Positions 53,444-62,230 of a stretch of 64,000 bases of DNA are shown one piece after another. A model generated the notes under the pieces. It had not been told where the DNA came from, searched no databases, and saw only the letters and a list, made by a program, of their open reading frames with translations. Position 1 is the stretch's first letter, and each line of letters starts with the position of its first letter. This DNA is from Desulfosudis oleivorans (lineage in GTDB: Bacteria > Desulfobacterota > Desulfobacteria > Desulfobacterales > SURF-7): positions 62,001 to 126,000 of the forward strand of contig DYJC01000015.1 in NCBI GenBank assembly GCA_020723305.1, written 5' to 3'. Made by a program: the position numbers and the translations under genes.

Positions 53444-53791
53444 ATGTTTGGCAAAAACTCAGATAATGGATATCGAGAGATATCAAACGGAATTAAAATA
53501 AAAACAATATCCTATGGGGAAACTTCATTAATGACTGAATTTGTTCTCAAGAAAGATTCTGTACTTCCAGAGCACAAGCATATTCATGAACAGATTGGAT
53601 ATTTAGTCAAAGGAAAGATTCGATTATTCATTGAATCAGAATCAAGACTAATAAATCCAGGTGATAGTTGGTGTGTTCCATCAAATGTTATCCATAAAGC
53701 AGAAATAATTGAAGATTCAATTGCAATTGAGGTCTTTACACCTTGTCGAGAAGAATATAAGCAATATGTTTTCTCTGATGATATTGATTAA
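53444..53791 (+). CDS. cupin-domain protein
   Basis: 115 residues forming one small cupin barrel: LPEHKHIHEQIGYLVKGKIRLFI holds the first motif with two His and a Glu, and PGDSWCVPSNVIHKAEII the second with a His. The metal site is complete. A GGGGAGGG ribosome site precedes the ATG. Small stand-alone cupins bind metals or sugars; no substrate can be assigned. Confidence 0.85.
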   Translation: MFGKNSDNGYREISNGIKIKTISYGETSLMTEFVLKKDSVLPEHKHIHEQIGYLVKGKIRLFIESESRLINPGDSWCVPSNVIHKAEIIEDSIAIEVFTPCREEYKQYVFSDDID

Positions 53792-54117
53792 AGAAAAATT
53801 CCTATTTTCTGCACCAGACCGTTGTTCCGCTGCCGCTTCACACCGGCAGGTGAGAAATACGTTGGCACTCATCGTAGAAGAGAAATTTTGCTTCGCAATA
53901 GCTGATGAGACATTGCAGTTTAATCTCGCAGGTGTGGCAAATTGGAGCTAAGTTTTTCTTCTTTCAAGGTTGGTTTCTGGTTTCAAGGGGCGGAGCATTT
54001 TCCGGTTAGTTCCTTTTGGGGTGTTTTCGGGCGGAACAACCATTTTCCTTTTGATCGGTTTTTTTTATTTGTAGTAATGCGTAATATTGCATTTCATAGG
54101 GAACGGTTTGAGCGCAC

Positions 54118-54596
54118 AATCGGGTAGCCGGGGGGGTTTTATCCGCCCAGCCCCCACACCACCACGGCATGCGGGTCCGCACCGGGCGGTTCGCAAAGAT
54201 TCCGGGCCGTAGCCGGGAGAATGTCCAGAAAACAGTTCGTTGAAAAGTTGACGGTAACTGCTCTCTGATCACCAGAAGCATAAATTCACATGACGCGCCT
54301 GGGTCTTATGCTCCCCCATTCGGGTTCGTTGCATTCCAGAGCCCATGAGGTATGCCGCTGTTCTTCGCGTTTGGCCCTTCAGTGGAATGAGACCTCCGTG
54401 ATGTCCTCCGCTTCCGCGGGTCACGGCTCGTTTCCAATCATCAGACCGTCTCTGACGATGTCCCTCCAGACCTTTCGTCACGGAAATGCCCTTGCCGTCG
54501 GCTAATACTTATGCTAATAAATCAAATAATTTATTAACAGGATTCTTGTATAGGGGACTTTCACCCCATAAGTTCACGCCCATGCCGGGCGTACAC
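54118..54596 (-). ncRNA. ORF-less group II intron
   Basis: The minus strand begins GTGTACGCCCGGCATGGGCG, the characteristic 5' end (GTGYG...) with a GGGGTGAAAGTCCCC helix of domain I soon after. About 480 bases later the strand has a domain V-like 33-base hairpin (54190-54158: lower stem ACCGCC/GGTGGT, upper TGCG-GACC-CGCA with a two-base bulge), then a domain VI and the end GGCTACCCGAT. The element encodes no reverse transcriptase, so it would need a maturase in trans. Ends are placed to within a few bases. Confidence 0.6.
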
Positions 54597-54961
54597 CATT
54601 TTCTACACCTGACTGGTGTTCCGCTTATAAAGATGAAGGACCATTTGTAGTCGTGCCATCTACTATTGCAGCTCTTGCAGTACTACCTCCAGCCTTGGTT
54701 TTTGGTGTGGGTGTGGGGATAGTTGGTGGAATTGTTGGATTACCAGCCCTGCCTTTTATGGATGGTAAAAAGTATTTAAATAATTTTATAGTTATGCCTA
54801 GTTTTATTTCCGCACATCTTTTATCAATACCTATTAGTCATGCTGTTGGATTGCCGTTTTATGTCATTAAGAAAACATTTTATGATTTTCCGAAAAAATT
54901 TTATGAAAGCAACATCGATCAATTAGAACCCAAAACATTAAAAATTAGTCAATGTCAATAG
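54597..54961 (+). pseudogene. 5'-truncated membrane protein gene next to the intron
   Basis: An open frame, without a start, begins at the intron 5' edge: STPDWCSAYKDEGPFVVVPSTIAALAVLPPALVF, then two or three hydrophobic segments (VGVGIVGGIVGLPALPFM, FISAHLLSIPISHAVGLPFYV) and a polar tail. Frame and composition continue upstream of the only internal start (GTG 54653), so the 5' part seems lost where the intron lies, on the opposite strand. I do not recognise the family. A MITE overlaps its stop. Confidence 0.45.
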
Positions 54962-55082
54962 AGCCAATTTCAAAACTATTAAAAAGCGTCACACCGGCGA
55001 AAGTCTGTGCCCAGAAAAGAGCCGAAAATACTGGATTCTAGTTTTCGCCGGAACTACAACAACAGACTTTTGAAATTGGCTC
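54961..55082. repeat. MITE-like repeat, copy 3 (122 bases, perfect ends)
   Basis: Perfect 15-base terminal inverted repeats GAGCCAATTTCAAAA (54961-54975) and TTTTGAAATTGGCTC (55068-55082). Interior hairpins resemble the other copies: GTCACACCGGCGAAAG on the left, TTTTCGCCGGAACTAC on the right. This is the best-kept pair of termini of the four copies. Confidence 0.8.
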
Positions 55083-55195
55083 ACTAATTACAACCAGGCT
55101 ATTCACCCAACTGACATGGTGATAGGAAATAATGGGTCTATGATTTTATAATTTTTTTAAAGGCATGTTTTGTATTTGGCGGGATATGCCAAGAA

Positions 55196-55736
55196 AAGCA
55201 AGAATAGATGCCCCAGGAACCATATTTATTAGAATTGGTTCGCTATATTCATTTAAATCCGCTGAGGGCGACAGTGGTTTCAATTTCAGCAAGTTAGGCC
55301 AACATCCTTATTGCGGGGTCATTCTGTGATTCTGGGTCGCTGGAAGAACGACTGGCAGGATACGGAATATATATTGCGACTATTTGGCAAAAAGGTCGGC
55401 TCAGCGAGAAGAAAATACAGTGAATTTATAAAGAAAAGCATTGAACAGGGCAAGCGTCCAGACCTGATCGGTGGAGGGCTTCTACGGAGTCATGGAGGAT
55501 GGTCGGGTGTCAGATCTATGGCAAAGGCAGGTGAATATCAAAAAGGGGATGAGATACTGGATGGAGTGAGGGATAAAAAGCGGACAGATGCCCGGAGCAT
55601 ATTGGTACATTGGGCAACAGATCAGTTGGGTATTACTCAAGTCAAATTGGCGCAAAAGCTGAATCTAACCCAGTCAGCTATTAGTCATGATGCCCGAAGA
55701 GAACGAATTCTTGCAAAAACAATCAATATTCTTTAA
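55196..55736 (+). pseudogene. RAYT (REP-associated tyrosine transposase) relic with internal deletion
   Basis: The N-terminus MPRKARIDAPG is intact, then the frame jumps to LLELVRYIHLNPLRATVV (a conserved RAYT motif) in another frame. It then continues from 55311 as GHSVILGRWKNDWQDTEYILRLFG to a C-terminal HTH (ITQVKLAQKLNLTQSAISHDARRERILAK). About 90-100 residues with the HUH motif and catalytic Tyr are missing, so it cannot be an active transposase. The 5' flank (from 55137) is nearly identical to 58502-58577. Confidence 0.75.
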
Positions 55737-55754
55737 GGTGAAGCTACTTTTCAA

Positions 55755-55773
55755 ATTTTCATGTACGTCCCAT
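55755..55773. repeat. 19-base inverted repeat, left arm
   Basis: ATTTTCATGTACGTCCCAT at the RAYT relic 3' side. Its exact reverse complement lies at 56806-56824. Probable REP end associated with the RAYT. Confidence 0.6.
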
Positions 55774-55796
55774 TGTACTACGGAGGTAAGGAATTA

Positions 55797-56441
55797 GTGC
55801 GGAACGTTATGATTACGTCTGTAAATCAAGCAATCTATCGCCTTCATTCATTCTCTCGAAAGGAAAATGTGCCGAGTAACTATCGAGGTAGTTACCAACT
55901 TCTCGATGAGCAATCCCAACAGGTCATGGCTTTTTGTGATATCTCAGGGCATGCCACCTTCTCTTTGGTCTCGATTCTCGATGAAGAGCATAAAACATGG
56001 ACCATGAGGCCAAATCGTAAGATTCTTCCTACCCGCTGGATTCTCACCGACCCCAGCGCATCCATTGCTATGCAATTCGATCAAAATTTACCGCGAAAAC
56101 TGATAAATCCGATATATAAAATATTCCTCACACTATTGGATGGCCAAGACAAAGAGAACTACCACGTTGTTGATCAACGAGAATCTTTTGTTGATCGGAT
56201 ACTGGGCGTCGCTCCAGATGATTGGCTGCTTATGGAGGGCGATGAACCAGTTGCAAAAATCACTCGCTTGCCGCGCTACAAAAGACAGCCTGAGGGATTA
56301 TGGCAAAAGCTAAGAGCTTTTCTCGCCGGTTCCGACAAAGCGATTGTCAGTCTCAAGGGCGGCCATGTTATATCGGCACCGATAGCACTTTGTTTGTTGT
56401 TGATTCTTCACGAACTGACAGCAAGCTCAGGCAGCGGCTAA
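55797..56441 (+). CDS. hypothetical protein with C-terminal hydrophobic segment
   Basis: About 214 residues from GTG 55797 (GGAGG ten bases upstream; the next ATG is at 55809). Beta-rich middle (SYQLLDEQSQQVMAFCDISGHATFSLV, TWTMRPNRKILPTRWILTD, DWLLMEGDEPVAKITRLPRYKR) suggests a twelve-stranded barrel-like fold similar to tubby/LURP-type proteins, but I am not sure. The C-terminus has one hydrophobic segment (ISAPIALCLLLILHEL). It lies inside the 19-base inverted repeats. No family assigned. Confidence 0.5.
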   Translation: MRNVMITSVNQAIYRLHSFSRKENVPSNYRGSYQLLDEQSQQVMAFCDISGHATFSLVSILDEEHKTWTMRPNRKILPTRWILTDPSASIAMQFDQNLPRKLINPIYKIFLTLLDGQDKENYHVVDQRESFVDRILGVAPDDWLLMEGDEPVAKITRLPRYKRQPEGLWQKLRAFLAGSDKAIVSLKGGHVISAPIALCLLLILHELTASSGSG

Positions 56442-56454
56442 TGATTCTAGATCC

Positions 56455-56722
56455 TTGGTGACTTACCGTGTCGTTTTTACAAAGCAAGCCCAAACAGACG
56501 CAAAAAAAATCTCTGCATCCGGCCTCAAGTCGAAAGCAGAGAAACGAATCGATATCCTGCGCACCAATCCCTATCAGACGCCACCTTTCTACGAAAAGCC
56601 TGTAGGTGATTTAGCAGATGCCTGTTCCTGTTTGCATTAATATACAGCACCGGTTGGTTTATGAAGTGTTCGAAAATGAAAAAATTGTAAAAGTTATCCG
56701 GATGTGGACTCATTATGAATAA
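56455..56722 (+). pseudogene. frameshifted Txe/YoeB-type toxin gene
   Basis: The first 50 residues (VVFTKQAQTDAKKISASGLKSKAEKRIDIL...PPFYEKPVGDL) match the N-terminal half of Txe/YoeB-like RNase toxins. After DLADA the frame ends at 56638. The true C-terminus, INIQHRLVYEVFENEKIVKVIRMWTHYE, continues in another frame to the TAA at 56720. One indel thus breaks it. No antitoxin gene precedes it; the 14-base gap to the gene upstream holds none. Confidence 0.7.
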
Positions 56723-56732
56723 TTGAGCAGAA

Positions 56733-56800
56733 TCGGGATAAACGCAAATGCGACGAACCGTCCGTCATGACTCAAACTGATGTTGACCGGGAGATATGGG
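56733..56800 (-). pseudogene. fragment of a phosphopantetheinyl transferase gene
   Basis: The minus strand reads PVNISLSHDGRFVAFAF, which matches PISISLSHDGRFAAFAF in the intact transferase at 61481-62230. The DNA of the two (plus strand CGTCCGTCATGACT) is also alike. Only about 20 codons remain, and none of the rest of the gene is present. Confidence 0.55.
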
Positions 56801-56805
56801 GAGAT

Positions 56806-56824
56806 ATGGGACGTACATGAAAAT
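56806..56824. repeat. 19-base inverted repeat, right arm
   Basis: ATGGGACGTACATGAAAAT, exact reverse complement of 55755-55773. A further partial copy (GGGAGATATGGGACGT) is at 58142-58157, and GGGGAGATATGGGACG precedes this arm too. Confidence 0.6.
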
Positions 56825-57051
56825 ATGAATTTTTTTCAATCGGATCATTCTGGCTTATTGTCCATCCAAGATGGATAGTAGGACATTGACAAAATACACA
56901 AAATATTTCAAACACCATCCACAGTTTAATCAGTTTCATGGTAATAGTGGAATGAATGATTTTATAGCGGAGTCGTTCACTGTCTGAGTGGGTTAGGAGC
57001 GACTCCCCTTATCCACGAGTTCGAACGACGCAGTCTTAAAATTATTCTTGG

Positions 57052-57185
57052 AGCGGAATCACATGCCGGTCATAAAATTTTGACCTCAATGAAATTACGA
57101 TTTGCCTTAAAAAATAAACACGGGCAGCCACAAGGGCTGCCCCTACGGGAAATAAAGGGGACAGCCTATGATTTTATGATTTGCT
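57052..57185. repeat. RAYT-flank repeat, copy A
   Basis: AGCGGAATCACATGCCGGTC through a GGGCAGCC...GGCTGCCC hairpin to TATGATTTTATGATTT. It is nearly identical to 58365-58520 and shares its right end with the 5' flank of the RAYT relic at 55137. The space 56825-57389 otherwise shows no gene. Confidence 0.6.
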
Positions 57186-57389
57186 TTCAGGAAAAAAACA
57201 GATCTTGAGAAACGCGTTTTATCTTTTCATATTTAGCATTTGGAATAAATGATTCCTATGTTTTACTACTATCCACTACTGCCAAGAACAACAGATATAA
57301 AAATATAAAGGGCCATCGGTAATCGGTAATGAAAAACAGAAAATTCCAGATTGCAAAAAATTCTAATATTAATTATATTTAGTATTACA

Positions 57390-57530
57390 GAGCCAATGTC
57401 AACACTATTCACGAGCGTTACACCGGCGAAAGCCAGTGTTCAGAAAAGAAACGAAAATAGTGGATAGTGCAAAGCTTAACTGTGTGTCCGGCTTGCATCA
57501 AAATGACAACAGCAGACTGTTGAAACAGGC
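57390..57530. repeat. MITE-like repeat, copy 4, flanked by TACA duplications
   Basis: Ends GAGCCAATGTCAACACTATT and AGACTGTTGAAACAGGCTC. TACA occurs directly on both sides (57386-57389 and 57531-57534), which looks like a 4-base target-site duplication. The central part again has GTTACACCGGCGAAAGCCAG. Confidence 0.75.
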
Positions 57531-57560
57531 TCTACATATTTAAAATAAAAGGAGAATGAC

Positions 57561-57779
57561 ATGGATATTCCATTGCCTTTAGAAAAAATGACAAATTCAG
57601 ATAAAATAGCAATGATGGAAAAAATATGGGATGATCTTTGTCGAGATCCTGAATCAATTCCATCTCCAACATGGCACAAGGATATTTTAGCGGCAAGAGA
57701 AAAAGAGATAAAAGATGGGACGGCCAGCTTTACGTCCTTCGATCGGGTAAAAAAAAGAATCAGGAATCAGATTAAATGA
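57561..57779 (+). CDS. addiction-module antitoxin (TIGR02574 family)
   Basis: 72 residues: MDIPLPLEKMTNSDKIAMMEKIWDDLCRDP, then PSPTWHKDILAAREKEIKDGTASFTSFDRVKKRIRNQ. This is the short acidic-to-basic family TIGR02574 that precedes ParE/RelE toxins. AAGGAG precedes the ATG. The toxin start overlaps its stop (ATGA). Confidence 0.9.
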   Translation: MDIPLPLEKMTNSDKIAMMEKIWDDLCRDPESIPSPTWHKDILAAREKEIKDGTASFTSFDRVKKRIRNQIK

Positions 57780-58066
57780 GGGTCGAACTCCTTGATTCCG
57801 CAGAGGATGACCTGATCAGTGGTTTTGAATTTTATGAGCGTCAGTCGAAAGGATTAGGTAATCATTTTCTTGAATCTCTATTCTCCGATATTGAATCTCT
57901 CCATCTTTATGCCGGTATCCACTCTCTTCATTTTGGATATCGTCGATTGCTGGCTAAAAAATTTCCATTCGCAATTTATTATAAACCAGGTAAAGAAATT
58001 ATAAGGGTATATGCGATTCTAGATTGTCGTAGAAATCCAGCCTGGATAAGAAACAGACTTACGTGA
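57776..58066 (+). CDS. ParE/RelE-family toxin
   Basis: 96 residues: VELLDSAEDDLISGFEFYERQSKGLGNHFLESLFSDIESL, then HFGYRRLLAKKFPFAIYYKP and IIRVYAILDCRRNPAWIRNRL. All ParE landmarks are in place. Its partner is the TIGR02574 antitoxin. The gene appears intact; the mechanism (gyrase or ribosome) is not decidable. Confidence 0.9.
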   Translation: MRVELLDSAEDDLISGFEFYERQSKGLGNHFLESLFSDIESLHLYAGIHSLHFGYRRLLAKKFPFAIYYKPGKEIIRVYAILDCRRNPAWIRNRLT

Positions 58067-58364
58067 TCTTCGCATGTCTGTGTCCAGCGGAGCTAAAATC
58101 TGTAAACTGATATAGGTCGTTGGGATTTCAAAAGTAGTGGGGGAGATATGGGACGTGATGATATGTACTCCCAGATTCTACAATATGATGATTGGATTCA
58201 ATAAAAAAATACTTCAATAAAAGCTATGGATCTATCGTTGTTAACTGTATTTTGTTTTCCGTTTTGGTGATAAAAACACGGTAAATACTTATCCTGGATA
58301 TTTGGTTTCGTAATCCCTTACATTACAGGTTCAAATGAAACTATGATGGGTTCGATTCGGGTTG

Positions 58365-58520
58365 AGCGGAATTACATGCCGGTCATAAAATTGACCTCAA
58401 TGAAATTACGATTCGCCTTAAAAAATAAACACGGGCAACCAAAAAGAAAGAAATACGGGCAGCCACAAGGGCTGCCCCTATCGGGAAATAATGGGGACAT
58501 TTATGATTTTATGATTTTCT
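58365..58520. repeat. RAYT-flank repeat, copy B
   Basis: Same block as 57052-57185, with an internal duplication of about 24 bases before the hairpin. It leads into TTTTAAAGGCATGTTTAGTATTTGGCGGG and a RAYT N-terminus at 58531. Confidence 0.65.
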
Positions 58521-58530
58521 TTTAAAGGCA

Positions 58531-58580
58531 TGTTTAGTATTTGGCGGGATATACTACGAAAAGCAAGAATAGAGGATGTA
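58531..58580 (+). pseudogene. RAYT N-terminal relic
   Basis: FSIWRDILRKARIEDV after the RAYT 5' flank, matching the MPRKARIDAPG start region but with a changed start codon. Nothing of the transposase follows; the next 180 bases show no gene. Confidence 0.55.
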
Positions 58581-58766
58581 ATTAAACTGTTGGGTAATCG
58601 AATTATGCTGGGGCGTCCAGCCACGATATGGCTTGCTCAAGATATCAATCATATCAATCAAGACAGCACTGTCGCGGCAAGATGCAGCTCCCACAATAAA
58701 ATTAATCAAAACTATTGGGTAATTGAAACCCGACACTTTTAATTGTACCATAAGAATAGATGCACT

Positions 58767-59514
58767 ATGAGCGCTGTATCATATAATCATTACAGGAATC
58801 GAACGCAGTATGATATTTTGATTTGGTTGAGACCGGAGGATTTTTATAAACCGGCTGACGGAATTAATTCCGGAAACTCATTTCGATTGTTGGTGAAGAA
58901 ATTCATTGGCTTTGTTTGTAAAAACGATTAGCGGAAGTGATCTTATGCGTTTTCCTGATGGATATAATAAGATATATTCTGAACGGAATCTTAAAAAGTG
59001 GAATAAAATATTATCACTTTTTTTTGAAAATAATCTACTTGAACTTATCGCAAATCAAAGAACAGGTACCAGGGGAAGAATTCTATCGATTTTGGCATCA
59101 AAAATATTCGATATTTTGGAAATTTCTTACAAGGCAGAACCATTATTCAACCACATGGAGCCTGCTCACTGGTAATAAGAATTCGCCATAAAATACAATA
59201 TTCAGCTGAGAACTCACGACTTTTATAACCCGGATTTCCTCTTTGAGGACGGAACATGGGTTGAGATTACCTTATCAGAAAACACAGCCTATAAAAAAAT
59301 ATTTCGGTATGGGCATCAAACCAATTCCCTATTGTTGCTATGGCTCGATGAAGATGAGGGATACCATAAAAAAATATGCAGATCAGTTAGGTTACCAAAT
59401 GTCAAAATTGAATGCATAGAGTGCTTTAATGAGCAAATTTGCAGATCACCAGAGGGCATCAAAATAATGGATCAGTTACAAACTATAAAAAAATTAAAAG
59501 GAACCATTTTATAA
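58767..59514 (+). pseudogene. decayed gene with PD-(D/E)xK-like segment
   Basis: Three successive short frames look like one broken coding sequence: MSAVSYNHYRNRTQYDILIW..., then KIYSERNLKKWNKILSLFFENNLLELI..., then from about 59191 NIQLRTHDFYNPDFLFEDGTWVEITLSENTAYK. The last has an NPDFxx-DGxxxEIT pattern like the PD-(D/E)xK nuclease fold, and continues LLLLWLDEDEG... to a TAA at 59512. A former nuclease or restriction-type gene is possible, but I recognise no family. Confidence 0.35.
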
Positions 59515-59641
59515 CTTTCTATAGCGGACTTGGAGGACGCCCTTTGATATTTTTACATGTGGCATTTGAAACAAATGATCCCTATGTTTTACTACTGTCC
59601 GGAACAAAAAATATAAAGGGCGCTCTCCATAACGTTAACTC

Positions 59642-61156
59642 CTACTCGGTCAAATACGTGCCTGAAAAGGCGGCATTTTGGATCAGTTGATAGTAAAATC
59701 GAATGGCTTCACCGTAATTTTCCACTGACAGCCGCTCATTCACTCCATGGATTCCGGCCAGGTCCTCTTTTTTCAGCCGCCATGGAAAAAACAGAAGGAC
59801 ATTTTCCGATATTCCTGTATAATACTGTGAATCAGTCCCTCCGATCATTATTCCGGGTGCAACGATTGCATCCGGGAATATCTGGTGAATGGTCTTCTGC
59901 ATCATCTGAAAACTTTTGCTTTCCGTATTGTTCACCGGAGTTGGTTTTTTTTCGATAAAACCGGTCTTCGTGATTTCAATATTCGGATTATCTATGGTCT
60001 TCCGTACATGATCTATTACCGATTGAATTGTTTCTCCTGCGCGCATGCGGAAATTGATCGTGGCGCTTGCCTTCTGGGGCAGAACATTTTCTTTAATGCC
60101 ACCTTCTATCATTGTCACTGCGCTTGTTGTTCTCAATAAAGCATTGCTGGGCGGAGAAGATGTTAATTTCTTTTCAATCAACGGTTGAAACAGCCATAAA
60201 TTCGCAAACAGCATTCTGGCAGGGAAAGACATTTCCGGGGCAATATAGTCAAACATCTGCTTCTCTGGTCCGTCAAAACTTACCGGAAACGGATTGTTCT
60301 CAAGTTTTTGAACTGCTTCACATAAAATGCCGATAGCCGTATGCTTAGGAGGCATGGAGGAGTGGCCGCCTCCTTCTTTTACGGTAAGAGTAAGGCAGAG
60401 ATATCCTTTTTCCATGATCCCGATCCCTGCAAGCGGTTTGGAAGTACCCGGAACCATGTTGTAAACAATCGGCAGCCCTTCATCCACCACCAGTATTGGT
60501 TGAATTCCTCTCTGTTTTAAAAGACCTGCGATTTTCGCATTCCCCAATTTTCCACCCACCTCCTCATCATGTCCAAAGGCAAGATAAATGGTCCGCTGAG
60601 GCGTTTGACCTTTTGAAATCATCATCTCAACAGCTTCCATTGTTGCAAACAGCGTACCCTTGACATCTATCGAACCTCTTCCCCAGATATATCCATCTGC
60701 CACTGTTCCGGCAAAGGGCGGATATTTCCATTGGCTTTTTGTGCTGGGTTCGATTGGTACGACATCGGTATGGCTCATCAGGATCAGCGGTTTCAATTTG
60801 GGATTGCTGCCTTTCCAGGTATACAAAAGGCTTAGTTTGCCGATAACCTCTTTTTCCAAAACTGAATGAGCAAGCGGAAATTGCTCTTCCAAATAGCGGT
60901 AAAAAGCGAAAAACGCTTCCGGGTCCAGCTTATCCGGCTCTTGATGGGATAGGGTCTGAAACCGAAGACCGCCGGCAAGCCTGCTTGAAACTTTCCGTAA
61001 ATCAAAGGATATTTCATCCGGCTTTTCGGGAGTCATCTGTTTGGATGGAAACTGAATGGTGTTAAACACCAAAATGATTACCAGGAGGATCAGAACGGCG
61101 CCCAAACCTTTAACGATCTTGCTGGCCAGGGATTTGCCCGTTGGATGTTGTTTCAT
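59642..61156 (-). CDS. M20-family metallopeptidase (membrane-anchored)
   Basis: About 504 residues from ATG 61156 (AAGGTGG eight bases upstream). One N-terminal membrane anchor (LGAVLILLVIILVFNTIQF) is followed by an M20 peptidase/carboxypeptidase domain. Metal and catalytic motifs: LILMSHTDVVPI (His, Asp), WGRGSIDVKGTLFATMEAVE (Asp), AFGHDEEVGGKLG (Glu-Glu), and IGGTDSQYYTG (final Asp/His region). The dimerisation domain contains GGIKENVLPQKASATINFR. It resembles PM20D1-like and carboxypeptidase S enzymes acting on N-acyl amino acids or dipeptides; substrate unknown. Confidence 0.88.
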   Translation of the reverse strand: MKQHPTGKSLASKIVKGLGAVLILLVIILVFNTIQFPSKQMTPEKPDEISFDLRKVSSRLAGGLRFQTLSHQEPDKLDPEAFFAFYRYLEEQFPLAHSVLEKEVIGKLSLLYTWKGSNPKLKPLILMSHTDVVPIEPSTKSQWKYPPFAGTVADGYIWGRGSIDVKGTLFATMEAVEMMISKGQTPQRTIYLAFGHDEEVGGKLGNAKIAGLLKQRGIQPILVVDEGLPIVYNMVPGTSKPLAGIGIMEKGYLCLTLTVKEGGGHSSMPPKHTAIGILCEAVQKLENNPFPVSFDGPEKQMFDYIAPEMSFPARMLFANLWLFQPLIEKKLTSSPPSNALLRTTSAVTMIEGGIKENVLPQKASATINFRMRAGETIQSVIDHVRKTIDNPNIEITKTGFIEKKPTPVNNTESKSFQMMQKTIHQIFPDAIVAPGIMIGGTDSQYYTGISENVLLFFPWRLKKEDLAGIHGVNERLSVENYGEAIRFYYQLIQNAAFSGTYLTE

Positions 61157-61480
61157 GACCATGCCACCTTGTTTGGATGTTATGATGTGTCTTTTTATTT
61201 TCATTTTATATTGCAATAATCATTTTCATTCAAAACAAAAATTATCTCCAAGATCAAGATAATTATTGAAAAACTTCGAGATGTTGTTTACAAATTATAG
61301 AACGTGCTTAACGCTATTCATCAAAGAATTGACAAAGAAAACTTTTCAATGGGCATTGCTGGTATTATCCTGCACGATTGCATCGCCATGCTCGGTCGGC
61401 AGATGTTCTCCTGCCTGAAAAACGCCTTCGGGCATTCCGGGTAACCAGAGCCGCTTCCTGATCAATACCGGAAACCGATT

Positions 61481-62230
61481 TCAGCGCTTCCTCTTCCCAG
61501 CCGGCAGTATCCTGGCTGATATCAGATCACCGATGATATCCTTTTCCCTTTCTCGTAGGTGGACGCGGCAGTTGAAATGACTTACGGAATCCATCCGGGT
61601 AAAGGCAAAAGCCGCAAACCGTCCGTCATGACTGAGACTGATGCTGATTGGTATCTTTTCTCCCTGAACAAAAACCTCCGGCGGGCCGATCCGCCCTGCT
61701 GTGATTTTCCGCAGGATCTGAATCTGGGAAACCGGAACTTTCAGGTATCCGGAAATACGGGCTCCTGCCGACTCCCGAACACGGGTCGATTCCTGCTCCG
61801 GAAGGCACCCTGCCTCCTCTTTCGACGCTGTGATCGGACAGATGTTGGTTTCAATCATCCCGAAGTCCGCTTCCTCGCCCATTATCGCCAGACAGTGAAC
61901 ATAGTCCGGATCAATTGTCCCATGGATCTGCACAGGTGCTTCCGGAGTGGCAACCATGCCGTGAAAAATGGATAGAGATTCGATAACGCTTACCGATACC
62001 TCATACTGCTTTGGGGAGGATGAAACCAGAGGAAAAGATCTGGAGATTGCCTTGTAAGCACTTTCTTTTGCTGCCCAGAAACTCCAGAGGCATTGGTTCG
62101 GAAAGCAAGAAGACCGGAGTTTTTCCTGTTCAGCCGGAGTGAGCACACGGCTGATAAAACGCTGATCTTTATATCTGGCAAATGCTTGCGGATGGAATAA
62201 ATCCACAATATCATTTCCGATGTTCTGCAA
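61481..62230 (-). CDS. 4'-phosphopantetheinyl transferase
   Basis: 249 residues, Sfp-like length. N-terminal GNDIVDLFHPQAFARYKDQRF and WSFWAAKESAYKAIS are the metal/CoA binding core; KIPISISLSHDGRFAAFAF is a further conserved segment. It attaches the phosphopantetheine arm of CoA to an acyl carrier protein. The ACP and ketosynthase of the same strand are the probable targets. The start overlaps the upstream acyltransferase by 20 bases. Confidence 0.9.
   Translation of the reverse strand: MQNIGNDIVDLFHPQAFARYKDQRFISRVLTPAEQEKLRSSCFPNQCLWSFWAAKESAYKAISRSFPLVSSSPKQYEVSVSVIESLSIFHGMVATPEAPVQIHGTIDPDYVHCLAIMGEEADFGMIETNICPITASKEEAGCLPEQESTRVRESAGARISGYLKVPVSQIQILRKITAGRIGPPEVFVQGEKIPISISLSHDGRFAAFAFTRMDSVSHFNCRVHLREREKDIIGDLISARILPAGKRKR

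Noticed and set aside
54269-54481. Minus-strand 70-residue frame (MTKGLEGHRQRRSD...)
   Set aside because: It lies wholly inside the group II intron RNA and has no family match; it reads as structural RNA sequence.
56950-57035. tRNA-like segment with GTTCGAA
   Set aside because: The T-loop-like motif is present, but no acceptor or anticodon stems pair properly.
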